A stretch of DNA of 7,107 bases, taken from positions 1 to 7,107 of the forward strand of contig WFNC01000532.1 in assembly GCA_015488785.1 (NCBI GenBank), written 5' to 3'. Below are positions 5,797 to 7,107 of the stretch, one piece after another. Within the stretch, counting starts at the first letter, position 1. The number at the start of each line of letters is the position of its first letter. The stretch comes from Flavobacteriales bacterium. GTDB taxonomy: Bacteria; Bacteroidota; Bacteroidia; Flavobacteriales_D; Parvicellaceae. Both the position numbers and the translations under genes were made by a program. The notes beneath the pieces were generated by a model, which saw only the letters and a program-made list of their open reading frames with translations, did no database searches and was not told the DNA's origin.

Positions 5797-7107
5797 TTAA
5801 TTTACCAAAACAGCTTTTACGTATTGCGCTTCCTGGTCAGTAGCTTCTTCTTTTTCTTGAACCAAAACCAGCTCTTCTACAATTTCTAACCTTTGTGGGT
5901 TTACGCCTCTTTTATACAACGCTTTTTCTAAATTTTCTTTCAAATCTTCAATTCTCACATAAGCTAATTTTTCATTGGAATGGTAAGACTTAATTATCGA
6001 ATTACTCGAAGAACCTTCCAAATTCAATTTTGCATAACCCTGTGTTCTGATTAAGTATTCGATTTGATTTACAAACGAATAAAATGATTTACTTTGAGTA
6101 TCTAAAGTTTCTGTACTCGATTTATAATGATGAATAAAACCATTAGCACCTCTTTTATCGTTCGCTTCAACTTTATAAATCGGTATAATTTTTAAGTATT
6201 GAAATTTTCGATAAAAATACGGAACATAGTTTCGCTTATTCATCTCAGGACCTATAACTTTTATGTCTTTAGTAAAGGTAATCGATTCAATATCAATGTT
6301 ATTTAACCTCAGTTTTTGTTTCAATGTTTCTGTAGAATTATCCCCCCTAAGTGTAGCAATGTATTTATTGTCAAACTTATCCGAAGCATAAGTCCAGTTC
6401 GAAGCACTACTCACAATCAAAAATTCAACAAGCGCTTCTTTTCCTTCAATTTGAGCGGTCAATTCATCAAGAAAAACTTTAAAGTTGGTGCTGGCTGTAT
6501 CAATATCTCTCAATCCCCCTCTAAAATATTGAAAGTAAATCGGTAACGCATTTTGTTGTGCACTATTAATTCTAATTTTTTCTTCCTTTCCATTTTTATA
6601 AGTCGAAACTTCAGCTAATAGATCTTCCGTTAAGTTTGGAGTAGAATAAGAATTCTCGTTTATAATCGCAACTTGCAAATATTCTTCTTGCGACGAAAGT
6701 TCCACCTTTGGATCTAAAAACACAATATTTTGTTCGGGAATACCTTCGTCCATCAAGTCTTTATTAATTCTATTGTAACTATCCTTCAATATTTTTTCAA
6801 AAGCGTAGCCTGCATCATGATGATAAATAGTAATCAAAACTCGAACAGTTTTATGCATCAAAGCAATTTGTGTCGCCTTTTTAATCAGTTTATTATATTC
6901 GTCACTTTTATGGTCAATCTTTTTATCTATTTTTTGTTGTTGGTAAGAATAAATTACATTTTCTTCTTTTTGTAAAGTATCTTTATTCTCAAAAATGTTT
7001 TTAGCCGTCAAAGAAACGGTTATACCTTTAATGGTCAAGTATCTTTTTATTCTTCTCCCTTTTTTACCTTCAAAAGTAAGTTCAATCGATTTGTTAAATT
7101 TCCCCGG
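5797..7107 (-). CDS. Envelope protein with DUF1573-like tail and tandem OmpA-like domains, C-terminal part (5' end outside window)
   Basis: The frame is open to the window edge (436 residues visible); the TTG at 7038 is internal, because the 23 codons before it are open and read as domain sequence. Residues 1-33 (PGKFNKSIEL, then LTIKGITV) match the closing strands of a DUF1573 Ig-like domain. After a Lys-rich linker, three segments share the order hydrophobic strand, small-residue turn, helix, Gly/Asn-Ile/Val turn, strand, late strand, which I read as OmpA C-terminal-like folds: about 72-150, 208-312 and 340-436. The third is clearest (LEGSSSN, then SNEKLAYVRIEDL with Asn378 and Arg385, then RGVNPQRLEI). 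The second keeps Asn247 and Arg254; the first lacks the Arg. OmpA-like domains bind peptidoglycan diaminopimelate, so a periplasmic cell-wall-associated role is inferred. Full length, signal peptide and name are unknown. Confidence 0.7.
   Translation of the reverse strand, partial: PGKFNKSIELTFEGKKGRRIKRYLTIKGITVSLTAKNIFENKDTLQKEENVIYSYQQQKIDKKIDHKSDEYNKLIKKATQIALMHKTVRVLITIYHHDAGYAFEKILKDSYNRINKDLMDEGIPEQNIVFLDPKVELSSQEEYLQVAIINENSYSTPNLTEDLLAEVSTYKNGKEEKIRINSAQQNALPIYFQYFRGGLRDIDTASTNFKVFLDELTAQIEGKEALVEFLIVSSASNWTYASDKFDNKYIATLRGDNSTETLKQKLRLNNIDIESITFTKDIKVIGPEMNKRNYVPYFYRKFQYLKIIPIYKVEANDKRGANGFIHHYKSSTETLDTQSKSFYSFVNQIEYLIRTQGYAKLNLEGSSSNSIIKSYHSNEKLAYVRIEDLKENLEKALYKRGVNPQRLEIVEELVLVQEKEEATDQEAQYVKAVLVN

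Overview
The window looks like chromosome of a member of the Bacteroidota, most likely class Flavobacteriia. It is very A+T-rich, the genes lack Shine-Dalgarno leaders and have A-rich stretches before their ATGs, and the families present (DUF4412 secreted protein, CotH/lamin-tail surface protein, DUF1573 plus OmpA-like protein, coiled-coil-SpoIIE phosphatase) are typical of that phylum. This assignment is inferred from protein style; no marker gene is present. Five protein genes fill the window, two of them cut by its edges. I see no tRNA, rRNA, CRISPR array, insertion sequence or phage gene.

Layout. Positions 1-859 (+) hold the C-terminal part of a PP2C/SpoIIE-type serine/threonine phosphatase whose sensory N-terminus lies outside. 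A 311-base A+T-rich spacer follows. Positions 1171-1812 (+) encode a secreted DUF4412 protein, closed by a strong intrinsic terminator (1840-1871). Positions 1988-4312 (+) encode a large exported CotH-kinase-fold protein with a chitobiase-type N-terminal domain, an InlB-repeat-like domain, a lamin-tail domain and a C-terminal membrane anchor. It converges on the next gene, and a palindromic A/T-flanked hairpin (4288-4326) can terminate both. Positions 4374-5540 (-) encode an NtrC-type response regulator that has receiver and AAA+ domains but no DNA-binding domain. Positions 5797-7107 (-) encode the C-terminal part of an envelope protein that starts, within the window, with the end of a DUF1573-like domain and continues with what I read as three successive OmpA-like domains. 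Between these last two genes is a roughly 141-base element that folds into one very long interrupted hairpin and is the best candidate here for an undescribed or poorly described non-coding element.

How the genes fit together. There is no obvious single operon or pathway. Two genes are intracellular signalling proteins (phosphatase, sigma-54 activator) and three are envelope or surface proteins. The DUF4412 and CotH genes point the same way but are separated by a terminator, so they are probably independent units. No sensor histidine kinase accompanies the response regulator here. The features most worth a second look are the structured intergenic element, the tandem degenerate OmpA-like repeats fused to a DUF1573 tail, and the sigma-54 activator without a helix-turn-helix.
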